The translations under genes were made by a program, and so were the position numbers. The notes beneath the pieces are model-generated. The model was given only the letters and a program-made list of their open reading frames with translations. It was not told where the DNA came from and ran no database searches. A stretch of DNA of 64,000 nucleotides. Origin: Rhodobacterales bacterium (GTDB lineage: Bacteria > Pseudomonadota > Alphaproteobacteria > Rhodobacterales > Rhodobacteraceae). Position 1 is the first letter of the stretch. The number at the start of each line of letters is the position of its first letter. Shown piece by piece: positions 41,587-50,349 of this stretch. The stretch lies in assembly GCA_021155205.1 (NCBI GenBank), contig JAJNPS010000010.1, positions 1 to 64,000 of the forward strand, read 5' to 3'.

Positions 41587-43602
41587 GTGGATATTGCCGC
41601 CCTCCGCGCCGCCCACCCCGACCACTGGATGCGCGCTGCCGCCATCCGCACCCTGACGCTGGACGCGGTGGCGGCGGCCAATTCGGGGCATTCCGGCATG
41701 CCGATGGGCATGGCGGATGTGGCGACGGTCCTGTTCGAGAAACACCTGAAATTCGACCCCGCCGCGCCGCGCTGGCCCGACCGCGACCGCTTCATCCTGT
41801 CGGCGGGACACGGGTCGATGCTGATCTACAGCCTTCTTTATCTCACCGGCTATGCCGACATGACGCTGCAGCAGATCAAGGATTTCCGGCAGTGGGGGTC
41901 GATCACCGCGGGCCACCCCGAATACGGCCATGTCGCGGGGGTGGAAACAACGACAGGTCCCTTGGGTCAGGGCCTGGCCAACTCGGTGGGTTTTGCGATT
42001 GCCGAGGAATCCCTGCGCGCCCGGTTTGGCGCCAGGATCATGGATCACCACACCTATGTCATTGCGGGCGATGGCTGCCTGATGGAGGGCGTCAGCCAGG
42101 AGGCGCTGGCCCTGGCCGGCAAACAGCAGTTGAGCCACCTGATCGTGCTGTGGGACAACAACGGCATCACCATCGACGGCAAGGTGTCGCTGGCCGACGT
42201 GACCGATCAGATGGCGCGCTTTGCTGCCAGCGGCTGGGATGTGTTTGCCTGCGACGGCCATGATCCGGTCGACATCGACCGCGCGCTGACGGCGGCCAAG
42301 GCCAGCGCCGGCCCCGCGATGATCGCCTGCAAGACGCATATCGCGCTGGGCCATGCCGCGCAGGACACCAACAAGGGGCACGGCGCGCTGACCGATTCCG
42401 CGCAGTTGAAGGCGGCAAAGGACGGCTATGGCTGGCCCTATGGTCCGTTCGAGATTCCGGGCGAGATCAAGCGTTGGTGGGAGTCGCTCGGTGCACGTGG
42501 AGCCCGCGCCCATGCCGAATGGCACACGCGCCTGAACGCCCTGCCCGCGGCCAAAAGGGCCGAGTTCGAACGGGTGTTCCATGGCACCCCGTCCGCCAGA
42601 CTGGCCGCCGCGATCCGTGCGGTGAAAAAGCAGGCCGTGGCCGACATGCCGAAACTCGCCACCCGGTCGGCGTCGGAAAAGGTGCTGGTCGCGGTCAATC
42701 CGGTAATGCCCGAGACCATCGGCGGTTCGGCGGACCTTACGGGATCCAACAACACCCGGACGCCAGACCTCGGCGTCTTCGAACCCGGCAACCGCAAGGG
42801 CCGCTATGTCAATTTCGGCATCCGTGAACATGGCATGGCGGCGGCGATGAACGGGATGGTTCTGCACGGCGGCATCCGGCCCTATGGCGGCACCTTCATG
42901 TGCTTTACCGACTATGCGCGCCCTGCCATGCGCCTTTCCGCCCTGATGGGCGTGCCCGTTGTCTATGTGATGACGCATGACAGCATCGGTCTTGGCGAGG
43001 ATGGACCGACGCATCAGCCGGTCGAGCATCTGGCGATCAGCCGCGCCACGCCCAACACCCATGTCATCCGCCCCGCCGATCTGGTGGAGGTGGCCGAGGC
43101 CTGGGAAGTGGCGCTGATGTCGGCCAGGACGCCGACGGTGCTGTCGCTCAGCCGACAGAATCTGCCTGCGGTGCGGAAAACCCACACCAACCAGAACATG
43201 GTCGCCAAGGGCGGCTATGTGCTGGCCGATGCCGTCGCCCGACGCCAGGTCATCCTGATGGCCACCGGGTCCGAGGTCGAGATCGCGCTGAAGGCCCGCG
43301 ACCTGCTGGAGGGCGAAGGGATCGGCACGCGGGTCGTGTCGATGCCCTGCTGGGACCTGTTCGAGGCCCAGGACGATGCCTGGCGCCGCCGCGTCCTGCC
43401 CCCCGGCCCCGTCCGTGTTGCGATCGAGGCGGGCGTCCGCTTCGGCTGGGACCGCTGGCTGTTCGGCGAGGGCGGCCGACGCGAAAAATCCGGATTCGTC
43501 GGGATGCACGGCTTTGGCGCTTCGGCCCCGGCAGACCGGCTTTACAAGGAGTTCGGCATCACCGCCGAGGCGGCCGTGGCAAAGGCGAAATCGCTGCTGT
43601 AG
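41587..43602 (+). CDS. tkt: Transketolase
   Basis: Transketolase (671 residues) transfers two-carbon units with thiamine diphosphate in the pentose phosphate and Calvin cycles. The cofactor motif is GDGCLMEGVSQEAL to DNNGITIDG, and the middle domain shows DSIGLGEDGPTHQPVEHL. The GTG at 41587 was chosen because AAAAAGGA lies about 8 bases upstream and family similarity begins at DIAALRAAHPDHWMRAAAIR. gap follows after a short intervening set of minus-strand genes. Confidence 0.96.
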   Translation: MDIAALRAAHPDHWMRAAAIRTLTLDAVAAANSGHSGMPMGMADVATVLFEKHLKFDPAAPRWPDRDRFILSAGHGSMLIYSLLYLTGYADMTLQQIKDFRQWGSITAGHPEYGHVAGVETTTGPLGQGLANSVGFAIAEESLRARFGARIMDHHTYVIAGDGCLMEGVSQEALALAGKQQLSHLIVLWDNNGITIDGKVSLADVTDQMARFAASGWDVFACDGHDPVDIDRALTAAKASAGPAMIACKTHIALGHAAQDTNKGHGALTDSAQLKAAKDGYGWPYGPFEIPGEIKRWWESLGARGARAHAEWHTRLNALPAAKRAEFERVFHGTPSARLAAAIRAVKKQAVADMPKLATRSASEKVLVAVNPVMPETIGGSADLTGSNNTRTPDLGVFEPGNRKGRYVNFGIREHGMAAAMNGMVLHGGIRPYGGTFMCFTDYARPAMRLSALMGVPVVYVMTHDSIGLGEDGPTHQPVEHLAISRATPNTHVIRPADLVEVAEAWEVALMSARTPTVLSLSRQNLPAVRKTHTNQNMVAKGGYVLADAVARRQVILMATGSEVEIALKARDLLEGEGIGTRVVSMPCWDLFEAQDDAWRRRVLPPGPVRVAIEAGVRFGWDRWLFGEGGRREKSGFVGMHGFGASAPADRLYKEFGITAEAAVAKAKSLL

Positions 43603-43610
43603 CGCCGCAT

Positions 43611-43976
43611 CTATGGGCGCAGGGCAAACCGCCCTGCCCCATGGGCTGCCAGGATCAGGCAACCTCCGGCAATCGCCCAGTTCTTGACAAAGATCGACAT
43701 CTGCCAGCCATCGGCGGGGATGTAGTGAAAAAGGCTTGTCACCGCAGCATAGGCGGCCAGCGCCAAGGCCACCGGGCGCACCCATAGCCCCGCGACCAGC
43801 GCCAGCCCTGTTCCAAGATTGAACGCCAGCGCGGGCCAGACCAGCCACATCGGCCAGCCCCGGGCCGCCAGCAGACCCTCGACCGCCGAGGGGTCGGTGC
43901 CTTTCTGCGCGGCACCGGCCAGAAACAGCGCCGCAATCAGGATGCGCCCGACAAGGGTGGCAAGATCGCCGGTCAC
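43611..43976 (-). CDS. DoxX-family membrane protein
   Basis: The 121-residue protein has four membrane segments (for example LVGRILIAALFLAGAAQKG and WPALAFNLGTGLALVAGL) typical of DoxX. The family is tied loosely to redox or quinone-related functions; the role here is unknown. The GTG at 43976 overlaps the stop of the DUF808 gene (GTGA) and was preferred over an ATG 33 bases upstream inside that gene. Confidence 0.8.
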   Translation of the reverse strand: MTGDLATLVGRILIAALFLAGAAQKGTDPSAVEGLLAARGWPMWLVWPALAFNLGTGLALVAGLWVRPVALALAAYAAVTSLFHYIPADGWQMSIFVKNWAIAGGCLILAAHGAGRFALRP

Positions 43977-44941
43977 TCTGCCGCCTTTGCGCCCGTCATA
44001 CCGCGCCACAGCGGGCCGACAATCCGCGTGGCCACCGGGATCAGCGCGACGCCAAGGATCAGCCCCAACACGCCGTCAACCGCCGCGGTCACAGCCCAGA
44101 ACACGAACCCCTGCGCAACCGGCACGACCGCTGAAACCGCCGTCGCAAGATACTTGATCTGGTCGTAAAGCCAGGGCCAGCCCAGCACATCAAGGCCGTG
44201 GATCACGATATTGCCACCGACCCACAGCATCGCGGCGGTGCCGACCACCGACAGGACCGCCATCAGTTTTGGCATCCCGACAACCAACCCGCGCCCGAAG
44301 GCCCGGCCCGCACGGGTCCGCGCCGCCCGCGCCATGTACAGCCCGGCATCGTCCATCTTGACGATCAGCGCGACGGCCCCATAGACGGCGCCGGTGATCA
44401 GCGCGCCCACCACCGCCAGCGTGATCGCCTGCATCCAGAAATTCGTGCTTTCGATAGTGGCCAGCGCGATGGTCATGATTTCTGCCGACAGGATGAAGTC
44501 GGTCTTGATTGCGCCTGCGATCTTTTCCTCTTCCAGCCGGGTCGGATCCTTGGTGTCGAAATCGGCTTCGACCGCCTTGTCGGCATGGGGCAGAAGGCTG
44601 TGATAGACCTTTTCGGCGCCTTCGAAACACAGATATGCCCCGCCCAGCATCAACAGCGGCGTGATCGCCTGCGGCAGGAAATAGTTCAACGCCAGGAGGC
44701 CCGGCAAAAGCACGATCACCTTGTTCTTCAGCGACCCCAAAGCGATCCGCCAGATGATCGGCAATTCCCGTTCGGCGGAAAAGCCTGTGACATATTTCGG
44801 CGTTACCGCGGCATCGTCGATCACCACACCCGCCGCCTTGACGCCCGCCTTGGTCGCCGCAGCCGCAATGTCATCGACCGAGGCCGCCGCCACCTTGGCG
44901 ATCGCCGCCACATCGTCCAACAGCGCCAGAAGTCCGCTCAT
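43973..44941 (-). CDS. DUF808-family (YedI-like) membrane protein
   Basis: The 322-residue protein begins MSGLLALLDDVAAIAKVAAA and has LPQAITPLLMLGGAYLCFEG and EEEKIAGAIKTDFILSAEIM, the landmarks of DUF808/YedI. About six membrane helices follow the N-terminal soluble part. The function is unknown. The ATG at 44941 has GAGGA about 7 bases upstream; 44947 is an alternative. It is coupled to the DoxX gene. Confidence 0.88.
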   Translation of the reverse strand: MSGLLALLDDVAAIAKVAAASVDDIAAAATKAGVKAAGVVIDDAAVTPKYVTGFSAERELPIIWRIALGSLKNKVIVLLPGLLALNYFLPQAITPLLMLGGAYLCFEGAEKVYHSLLPHADKAVEADFDTKDPTRLEEEKIAGAIKTDFILSAEIMTIALATIESTNFWMQAITLAVVGALITGAVYGAVALIVKMDDAGLYMARAARTRAGRAFGRGLVVGMPKLMAVLSVVGTAAMLWVGGNIVIHGLDVLGWPWLYDQIKYLATAVSAVVPVAQGFVFWAVTAAVDGVLGLILGVALIPVATRIVGPLWRGMTGAKAAE

Positions 44942-45086
44942 CACCATTCCTCATGCCGGTCGTCCCGATCCACTTAGCGCGGGAGTGGCAGCTTGGCAAA
45001 GCGTCGTGCGGTTGCCCCCCTGCCGTCATCACCCGGATGCAGCACTGTCGCCTTGCGGGTCACGCAAAATCAGGGAATGTGTCGCG

Positions 45087-45125
45087 ATGACGGATCGCAT
45101 TCCCGTGGAAAGGAGGCCGCAGTGA
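45087..45125 (+). CDS. Possible 12-codon leader peptide before the small membrane protein
   Basis: ATGACGGATCGCATT begins a 12-residue open frame (MTDRIPVERRPQ) whose TGA overlaps the GTG start of the next gene. Its first five residues, MTDRI, repeat the first five of that gene. It lies within an imperfect stem (GGGAATG/CATTCCC, about 45074-45104). This may be a coupled leader or simply the relic of a small local duplication. Confidence 0.25.
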   Translation: MTDRIPVERRPQ

Positions 45126-45265
45126 CGGACCGTATCGCCCTGGCCTTGGGTCTGATGATCGCGGCGGCGCTTGGCGCGGACGTGCTTTTCAATGACAGCG
45201 CGGTTCTTTTGTTCCTGCTGCGCAAGTTTGTCGACATGGTCGAATGGCTGGCCTTTTGGCGCTGA
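45122..45265 (+). CDS. 47-residue membrane protein upstream of gap
   Basis: The protein starts at GTG 45122, 5 bases after a strong AAGGAGG site, and reads MTDRIALALGLMIAAALGAD then VLFNDSAVLLFLLRKFVDMV. One or two membrane segments are predicted and the C-terminus is aromatic (EWLAFWR). I recall similar small proteins near gap in Rhodobacterales but know no function. It is probably cotranscribed towards gap, 121 bases downstream; that gap holds small hairpins at 45298-45316 and 45321-45336. Confidence 0.7.
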   Translation: MTDRIALALGLMIAAALGADVLFNDSAVLLFLLRKFVDMVEWLAFWR

Positions 45266-45386
45266 AACCCTGAAACCGGGTTGAATCTTTGTCCAAACTG
45301 GCGTTGTTAGCGCCAGCAGTCCCCCGGCATTGGGGGCACAGAATCGCAACCACGCCACACGTCACCCAAACGTCGGAGGAACCATC

Positions 45387-46388
45387 ATGGCCGTCAAGGT
45401 CGCCATCAACGGATTTGGCCGCATCGGGCGCAACATCCTGCGCGCCATCGTGGAATCAGGCCGCACCGACATCGAGGTCATCGCGGTCAACGACCTTGGC
45501 CCGGTGGAAACGAATGCGCATCTGCTGCGCTACGATAGCGTGCATGGCCGGTTTCCGGCGACCGTCACGACGACGGCGGACACGATCAATGTCGGGCGCG
45601 GACCGATCCGCGTCACTGCGCTGAAGAACCCGGCCGAACTGCCCTGGGGCGATGTCGACATCGTGCTGGAATGCACCGGCATCTTCACCTCCAGGGAAAA
45701 ATGCGCCGCCCATCTGGAAAACGGGTCCAGGCGGGTGCTGATCTCGGCCCCCGGCGACGGCGCGGACAAGACCATCGTCTATGGCATCAACCACCACACA
45801 CTGACCAAGGACGACATCGTGGTGTCGAACGCCTCTTGCACCACGAACTGCCTTGTGCCGGTGGCCAAGGTGCTGAACGACGCCATCGGCATCGAGAAGG
45901 GGATGATGACCACCATCCATTCCTATACCGGCGACCAGCCGACGCTGGACACGATGCACAAGGACCTTTACCGCGCCCGTGCGGCAGCCTTGTCGATGAT
46001 CCCGACCTCGACCGGGGCGGCCAAGGCCGTGGGTCTCGTGCTGCCGGAGCTGAAGGGCAGGATGGACGGCATTTCCATCCGCGTGCCCACGCCGAACGTG
46101 TCGGTTGTGGACCTGAAGTTCGTCGCCAAGCGCACGACATCGGTGGAAGAGATCAACCAGGCGATCAAATCGGCGGCAGACGGGCGGCTGAAGGGCATTC
46201 TTGGCTATACCAATGACAAGCTGGTCTCGTCGGACTTCAACCACGACCCGCATTCGTCGGTGTTCCACATGGACCAGACCAAGGTGATGGACGGGACGTT
46301 CGTGTCGATCCTGTCCTGGTATGACAATGAATGGGGCTTCTCGAATCGCATGGCGGATACTGCCGTCGCGATGGGCAAGTTGATCTGA
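45387..46388 (+). CDS. gap: Glyceraldehyde-3-phosphate dehydrogenase, type I
   Basis: The 333-residue glycolytic and Calvin-cycle enzyme has the NAD-binding NGFGRIGRN and the catalytic Cys151 in SNASCTTNC. SYTGDQPTLD and the C-terminal SWYDNEWGFSNRM are conserved. The ATG at 45387 follows a GGAGGA site. Together with rpe and tkt, it shows that pentose phosphate and triose phosphate genes cluster in this region. A terminator follows. Confidence 0.97.
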   Translation: MAVKVAINGFGRIGRNILRAIVESGRTDIEVIAVNDLGPVETNAHLLRYDSVHGRFPATVTTTADTINVGRGPIRVTALKNPAELPWGDVDIVLECTGIFTSREKCAAHLENGSRRVLISAPGDGADKTIVYGINHHTLTKDDIVVSNASCTTNCLVPVAKVLNDAIGIEKGMMTTIHSYTGDQPTLDTMHKDLYRARAAALSMIPTSTGAAKAVGLVLPELKGRMDGISIRVPTPNVSVVDLKFVAKRTTSVEEINQAIKSAADGRLKGILGYTNDKLVSSDFNHDPHSSVFHMDQTKVMDGTFVSILSWYDNEWGFSNRMADTAVAMGKLI

Positions 46389-46407
46389 AGTCGCTGATAT
46401 TGCGGCA

Positions 46408-46429
46408 AAGGGCACCTTCGGGTGCCCTT
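46408..46429 (+). terminator. Intrinsic terminator of gap
   Basis: AAGGGCACC and GGTGCCCTT form a perfect 9-bp stem closed by a TTCG tetraloop, followed by CTTTC. It begins 20 bases after the gap stop. Confidence 0.9.
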
Positions 46430-46560
46430 CTTTCATGCGCAGAGCCATGCTTTCCACGCATAGCTGCACCGCAGCATTGACGGTTGTTAGCGGTAGCGGA
46501 ATGGCCAAGTATGAGCCACGCAAGGAGAACAAGCAGACCCTTGCAGGATGAAAGGACCTG

Positions 46561-46734
46561 ATGATGATTTCCGCCTTTACGATGCTGAAAGATGCCGCGC
46601 GCAACTATGCCGCCTACCGCAAGACCCGCGACGAGATTGCGAACCTGCCGTTGGACATCGCGCTCGACCTGAACATTTTCCCTGGTGACGCCGAGCGCAT
46701 CGCCCGCCAAGCGGTCTATGGCAAGGCCGCCTGA
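46561..46734 (+). CDS. DUF1127-like small protein
   Basis: The 57-residue protein reads MMISAFTMLKDAARNYAAYR followed by KTRDEIANLPLDIALDLNIF, with a C-terminal RIARQAVYG. The Y-x-RKTRDEI-x-x-LP and ALDL motif resembles DUF1127/YjiS-type proteins, several of which affect RNA metabolism or phosphate and carbon uptake in other alphaproteobacteria. AAAGGA precedes the ATG. It has its own terminator and is preceded by 131 bases after the gap terminator, so it is likely a separate transcript. Confidence 0.75.
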   Translation: MMISAFTMLKDAARNYAAYRKTRDEIANLPLDIALDLNIFPGDAERIARQAVYGKAA

Positions 46735-46760
46735 GGGCGCCGGTCAGATCGCAACGATGC

Positions 46761-46789
46761 AAGGGGGCCAACCGGCCCCCTTTTGATTT
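46761..46789 (+). terminator. Intrinsic terminator after the DUF1127-like gene
   Basis: AAGGGGGCC and GGCCCCCTT form a perfect 9-bp stem with an AACC loop (46761-46782), followed by TTGATTTTT. It lies 26 bases after the stop and also separates the gene from convergent coaD. Confidence 0.93.
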
Positions 46790-46802
46790 TTCGCCCATCG
46801 GG

Positions 46803-47294
46803 TCAGGCGAACTTGCGGATCAGTGCCGCGTTGACGGGCGCGGGCACGAACTTCGTGACATCGCCGCCCAACCGCGCGATCTCCTTGACCAGTTTCGATG
46901 CGATCGCCTGGCGGCGCGCATCCGCCATCATGAACACCGTCTCGATCGAGGCATCAAGCGCGCGGTTCATGCCGACCATCTGGAATTCATACTCGAAATC
47001 CGCCACCGCGCGCAGCCCGCGGATGATGATCGTGGCACCCACGTCCCGGGCGCAGTCGATCAGCAGATTTTCGAAGGGATGCACCACGATCTCGCCGCCC
47101 GTGCGCGCCGTGATCGCGGCGCATTCCGCATTCACCATGGCGACCCGCTCTTGCAGGCTGAACAAGGGGGTCTTGTCGCGGTTGATCGCGACACCGATCA
47201 CCAGCCGGTCGACCAGGGCCATGGCGCGCTGGATGATGTCGGTGTGGCCCAGCGTGACCGGATCGAACGTGCCCGGATACAACCCGATGCGCAT
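46803..47294 (-). CDS. coaD: Phosphopantetheine adenylyltransferase
   Basis: CoaD (163 residues) joins phosphopantetheine with ATP to dephospho-CoA. The nucleotidyltransferase motif is YPGTFDPVTLGHTDII, followed by HPFENLLIDCARD and IIRGLRAVADFEYEFQM. The ATG at 47294 starts at the family N-terminus MRIGLYPG, with AAGGGGCC upstream. Confidence 0.96.
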   Translation of the reverse strand: MRIGLYPGTFDPVTLGHTDIIQRAMALVDRLVIGVAINRDKTPLFSLQERVAMVNAECAAITARTGGEIVVHPFENLLIDCARDVGATIIIRGLRAVADFEYEFQMVGMNRALDASIETVFMMADARRQAIASKLVKEIARLGGDVTKFVPAPVNAALIRKFA

Positions 47295-47368
47295 GGAAGG
47301 CCCCTTTTCATCCCCGACCCGCACGCAACAATATTGCCGGTGGCGGCGCAAGCCCGAATCTGGATGGA

Positions 47369-47803
47369 TCAGAAGCCCTTGATCATACCCTCCAGCGCCT
47401 CTTTCTCCATCGACAGCTCTGCCAGGCGCGACTTGACGACATCGCCGATGGAAATGAACCCCACCATCACGCCCCCCTCCATGACGGGCATGTGGCGGAA
47501 CCGGCCGTCAGTCATCTTTTGCATCACTTCGGTCGCGCGGTCGGCGCGGGTGCAGGTGACAAGTTTTGTCGTCATGATCTTGGTGATCGGATCGGACATG
47601 CAGCCAACCCCGCGCCGCCCCAGTTCGCGCACGATGTCGCGTTCCGACAGGATCCCGAGCGGCACCTTGCCGTCATCGGACACCACGACCGCGCCGATCC
47701 TGCGTGTCGACAGGACTTCGGCGACGCTGGACAGGGTGGAACTGGACGGCACCGTGACGATGGCAACGTCCCCCTTTATCTTCAGAATGTTCTGGACAGT
47801 CAT
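47369..47803 (-). CDS. Tandem CBS-domain protein
   Basis: The 144-residue protein consists of two CBS domains (about 8-60 and 75-130), with typical segments RRIGAVVVSDDGKVPLGILS and GRFRHMPVMEGGVMVGFISI. Such proteins bind adenosine nucleotides and regulate partners; this one has no other domain and its partner is unknown. Confidence 0.9.
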   Translation of the reverse strand: MTVQNILKIKGDVAIVTVPSSSTLSSVAEVLSTRRIGAVVVSDDGKVPLGILSERDIVRELGRRGVGCMSDPITKIMTTKLVTCTRADRATEVMQKMTDGRFRHMPVMEGGVMVGFISIGDVVKSRLAELSMEKEALEGMIKGF

Positions 47804-47853
47804 GGCAGCCTCCCTCGCTGTCCGGAAAAGTCAACGCCCGTGGTCAGATTCTG

Positions 47854-48741
47854 TCAAGCCGCCGCCTCAAGCTGTTGGACTTCTTTGCGGATTTCAATGC
47901 CCAAGAGTTCGGCAAAACGGTTGAGCCGGGCGACCCTGCCGTCGTCGGCATGCCGGATCAGCCAAAAGGCCCGCGTCAGCGTCACATCGGTCGCCAGAAC
48001 CCGCGTCAGTTCCGGGGCCGAGGGCAGCGCAAAGTCATGCACCACGCCCACCCCTGCCCCGTGGCGCAGCCAGTTCAACTGGACCGAGACCGAGTTCGAC
48101 GTCAAAGCCGCCCCGGCTACGCCGATCCCGGCAAGATAGTCCAGTTCCTTGTCAAAGATCATGTCGGGGATATAGCCGACCATCCGGTGCTGGCTGAGGT
48201 CGGCCAGCCTGGCCAAGGGCGGTGCGCGGTCCAGATAGGCGCGCGATGCCGCCAGATGCAGCCGATACTCGGTCAGTTTTTGCACCGTCAGGCGGCCCGC
48301 TTCAGGTCTGGACACGGCAATCGCCATGTCCGCCTCGCGCTTTGACAGGTTGAAGACGCGCGGCAGCGCCACGATCTGCGCCTCCAGCCCCGGATTGGCA
48401 TCGCAGATGCGGGCCAGCACCTGCGGCAAGAGGTAATTGGCACAGCCGTCCGGCGCGCCGATGCGGACCTGCCCCGTCAGCCCCTCGGGGCCGGTCAGCG
48501 CCTCGGACGCGCCGTCCAGCGCGGATTCGGCCCGTTCGGCATGAGGCAACAGGCGGGTGCCCTCAGCCGTCAGCGCATAGCCTTGCGGAGATTTCGCGAA
48601 CAGCCGTGCGCCCACGGCGTCCTCCAGCCGCGCGATCCGCCGCCCCACGGTCGCGGGGTCGATCTTCAGCCGCTTGCCCGCGCCCGACAGGCTGTCGGTC
48701 CGCGCCACCGCCAGGAAAATCCGCAGGTCGTCCCAGTCCAT
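47854..48741 (-). CDS. LysR-family transcriptional regulator
   Basis: The 295-residue regulator has an N-terminal winged helix-turn-helix (DLRIFLAVARTDSLSGAGKR then LKIDPATVGRRIARLEDAVG) and a LysR effector-binding domain. It is divergent from mmsA with a 90-base shared region, so control of mmsA by a valine- or propionate-related metabolite is likely. The ATG at 48741 fits the family; the open frame continues upstream but over the mmsA gene. Confidence 0.9.
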   Translation of the reverse strand: MDWDDLRIFLAVARTDSLSGAGKRLKIDPATVGRRIARLEDAVGARLFAKSPQGYALTAEGTRLLPHAERAESALDGASEALTGPEGLTGQVRIGAPDGCANYLLPQVLARICDANPGLEAQIVALPRVFNLSKREADMAIAVSRPEAGRLTVQKLTEYRLHLAASRAYLDRAPPLARLADLSQHRMVGYIPDMIFDKELDYLAGIGVAGAALTSNSVSVQLNWLRHGAGVGVVHDFALPSAPELTRVLATDVTLTRAFWLIRHADDGRVARLNRFAELLGIEIRKEVQQLEAAA

Positions 48742-48778
48742 CTTGCATTTCCGCAAAGTGCTTTTGCCAAAGTAGCCC

Positions 48779-48807
48779 TTTGTCAGGCGTTTGTGCAATG
48801 GTATTGT
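48779..48807 (+). promoter_or_regulatory. Probable mmsA promoter
   Basis: TTTGTC at 48779-48784 and TATTGT at 48802-48807 are 17 bases apart, with a TG one base before the -10 (extended -10). It is 25 bases before the mmsA start and lies in the region shared with the divergent LysR gene. CAAAG/CTTTG short repeats just upstream could be LysR contacts. Confidence 0.5.
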
Positions 48808-48831
48808 ATGCGCAGCACAGGGAGAATGGCG

Positions 48832-50331
48832 ATGAAAGAGATCGGTCACTGGATCAACGGCAAGCATGTGGCAGGCAAGTCGGGGCGATTTGCGGATGTC
48901 TATAACCCCGCCACCGGCGAGGTGCAGGCGCGTGTTGCGCTGGCCTCGAAGGAAGAGCTGGACGCCGCCACCAGCGACGCGGCCCGCGCACAGGTGAAAT
49001 GGGGGGCAACAAACCCGCAGCGCCGCGCCCGGGTGATGATGGAGTTCGTCCGCCTTCTGAACCGCGACATGCAGAAACTTGCCGAAGTGCTGTCGTCCGA
49101 ACACGGCAAGACCATCCCGGATGCCAAGGGCGACATCCAGCGGGGGCTGGAGGTGATCGAGTTCTGCATCGGGGCGCCGCATCTCTTGAAAGGTGAGTTC
49201 ACCGACAGCGCCGGCCCCGGCATCGACATGTACTCCATGCGCCAACCCATTGGCGTTGCAGCCGGAATCACGCCGTTCAACTTTCCCGCCATGATCCCGA
49301 TGTGGAAGATGGGACCGGCCCTCGCCTGCGGCAATGCGTTCATCCTGAAACCATCGGAGCGTGATCCGTCGGTCCCGATGATGCTGGCCGAACTGATGCA
49401 GGAGGCGGGCCTGCCGGATGGCGTCCTGCAAGTGATCAACGGCGACAAGGTGTCGGTTGATGCGATCCTCGACAATCGCGACATCGCGGGCGTGGGCTTT
49501 GTGGGCAGCACCCCGATCGCCGAATACATCTATTCGCGCGGCACTGCGAACGGCAAGCGGGTGCAGTGCTTTGGCGGTGCCAAGAACCACATGATCATCA
49601 TGCCGGATGCCGACCTGGATCAGGCAGCGGATGCGCTGGTGGGGGCAGGCTATGGCGCCGCTGGCGAGCGTTGCATGGCGATTTCGGTGGCGGTGCCGGT
49701 GGGCGATGCCACGGCGGATGCCTTGATCGAACGTCTGATCCCGCGCATCGAAAAGCTTAAGATCGGCCCGTACACCGCTGGAAACGATGTGGATTATGGC
49801 CCGGTCGTTACGGCGGCGGCCAAGGCGAACATCCTGAAGTTGATCGAATCAGGTGTAGCGCAGGGCGCGAGACTGGTCGTCGACGGCCGTGGGTTCAAAC
49901 TGCAGGGCTATGAGGGCGGGTTTTTCGTCGGCCCGCATCTGTTCGACCATGTGACCACCGACATGGACATCTATCGCAAGGAAATTTTCGGCCCCGTCCT
50001 GTCCACCGTGCGCGCGAAAACCTACGAGGATGCGCTGAAAATGGCGATGGACCACGAATATGGCAACGGCACCGCGATCTACACCCGCGACGGTGACACC
50101 GCGCGCGACTTTGCCAACCGGGTGAATGTCGGCATGATCGGGATCAACGTGCCGATCCCGGTGCCACTGGCCTATCACACCTTTGGCGGCTGGAAGAAAT
50201 CCGGCTTTGGCGATCTGAACCAGCACGGGCCGGACAGCTTCCGGTTCTACACGCGGACCAAGACGATCACCTCGCGCTGGCCCTCCGGGATCAAGGAAGG
50301 CGCGAGCCTGAACTTCAGGCCGATGGAGTAG
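48832..50331 (+). CDS. mmsA: CoA-acylating methylmalonate-semialdehyde dehydrogenase
   Basis: MmsA (499 residues) oxidises methylmalonate semialdehyde and malonate semialdehyde to propionyl-CoA and acetyl-CoA in valine, inositol and beta-alanine breakdown. The aldehyde dehydrogenase cysteine is Cys281 in GAAGERCMA, with GITPFNFPAMIPMWKMGPAL in the cofactor site. An AGGGAGA site favours the ATG at 48832; an ATG at 48826 is also possible. It is divergent from its likely LysR regulator. Confidence 0.94.
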   Translation: MKEIGHWINGKHVAGKSGRFADVYNPATGEVQARVALASKEELDAATSDAARAQVKWGATNPQRRARVMMEFVRLLNRDMQKLAEVLSSEHGKTIPDAKGDIQRGLEVIEFCIGAPHLLKGEFTDSAGPGIDMYSMRQPIGVAAGITPFNFPAMIPMWKMGPALACGNAFILKPSERDPSVPMMLAELMQEAGLPDGVLQVINGDKVSVDAILDNRDIAGVGFVGSTPIAEYIYSRGTANGKRVQCFGGAKNHMIIMPDADLDQAADALVGAGYGAAGERCMAISVAVPVGDATADALIERLIPRIEKLKIGPYTAGNDVDYGPVVTAAAKANILKLIESGVAQGARLVVDGRGFKLQGYEGGFFVGPHLFDHVTTDMDIYRKEIFGPVLSTVRAKTYEDALKMAMDHEYGNGTAIYTRDGDTARDFANRVNVGMIGINVPIPVPLAYHTFGGWKKSGFGDLNQHGPDSFRFYTRTKTITSRWPSGIKEGASLNFRPME

Positions 50332-50349
50332 GGCGCTGGCGGGGCAGAA

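Noticed and set aside
46435..46551. A 38-codon frame just before the DUF1127-like gene.
   Set aside because: No ribosome-binding site, no recognisable family, and it lies in the probable promoter region of the next gene.
47854..49590. A 578-codon minus-strand frame that would give LysR a long N-terminal extension.
   Set aside because: The extension runs antisense to mmsA and has no similarity; the LysR N-terminus begins at 48741.
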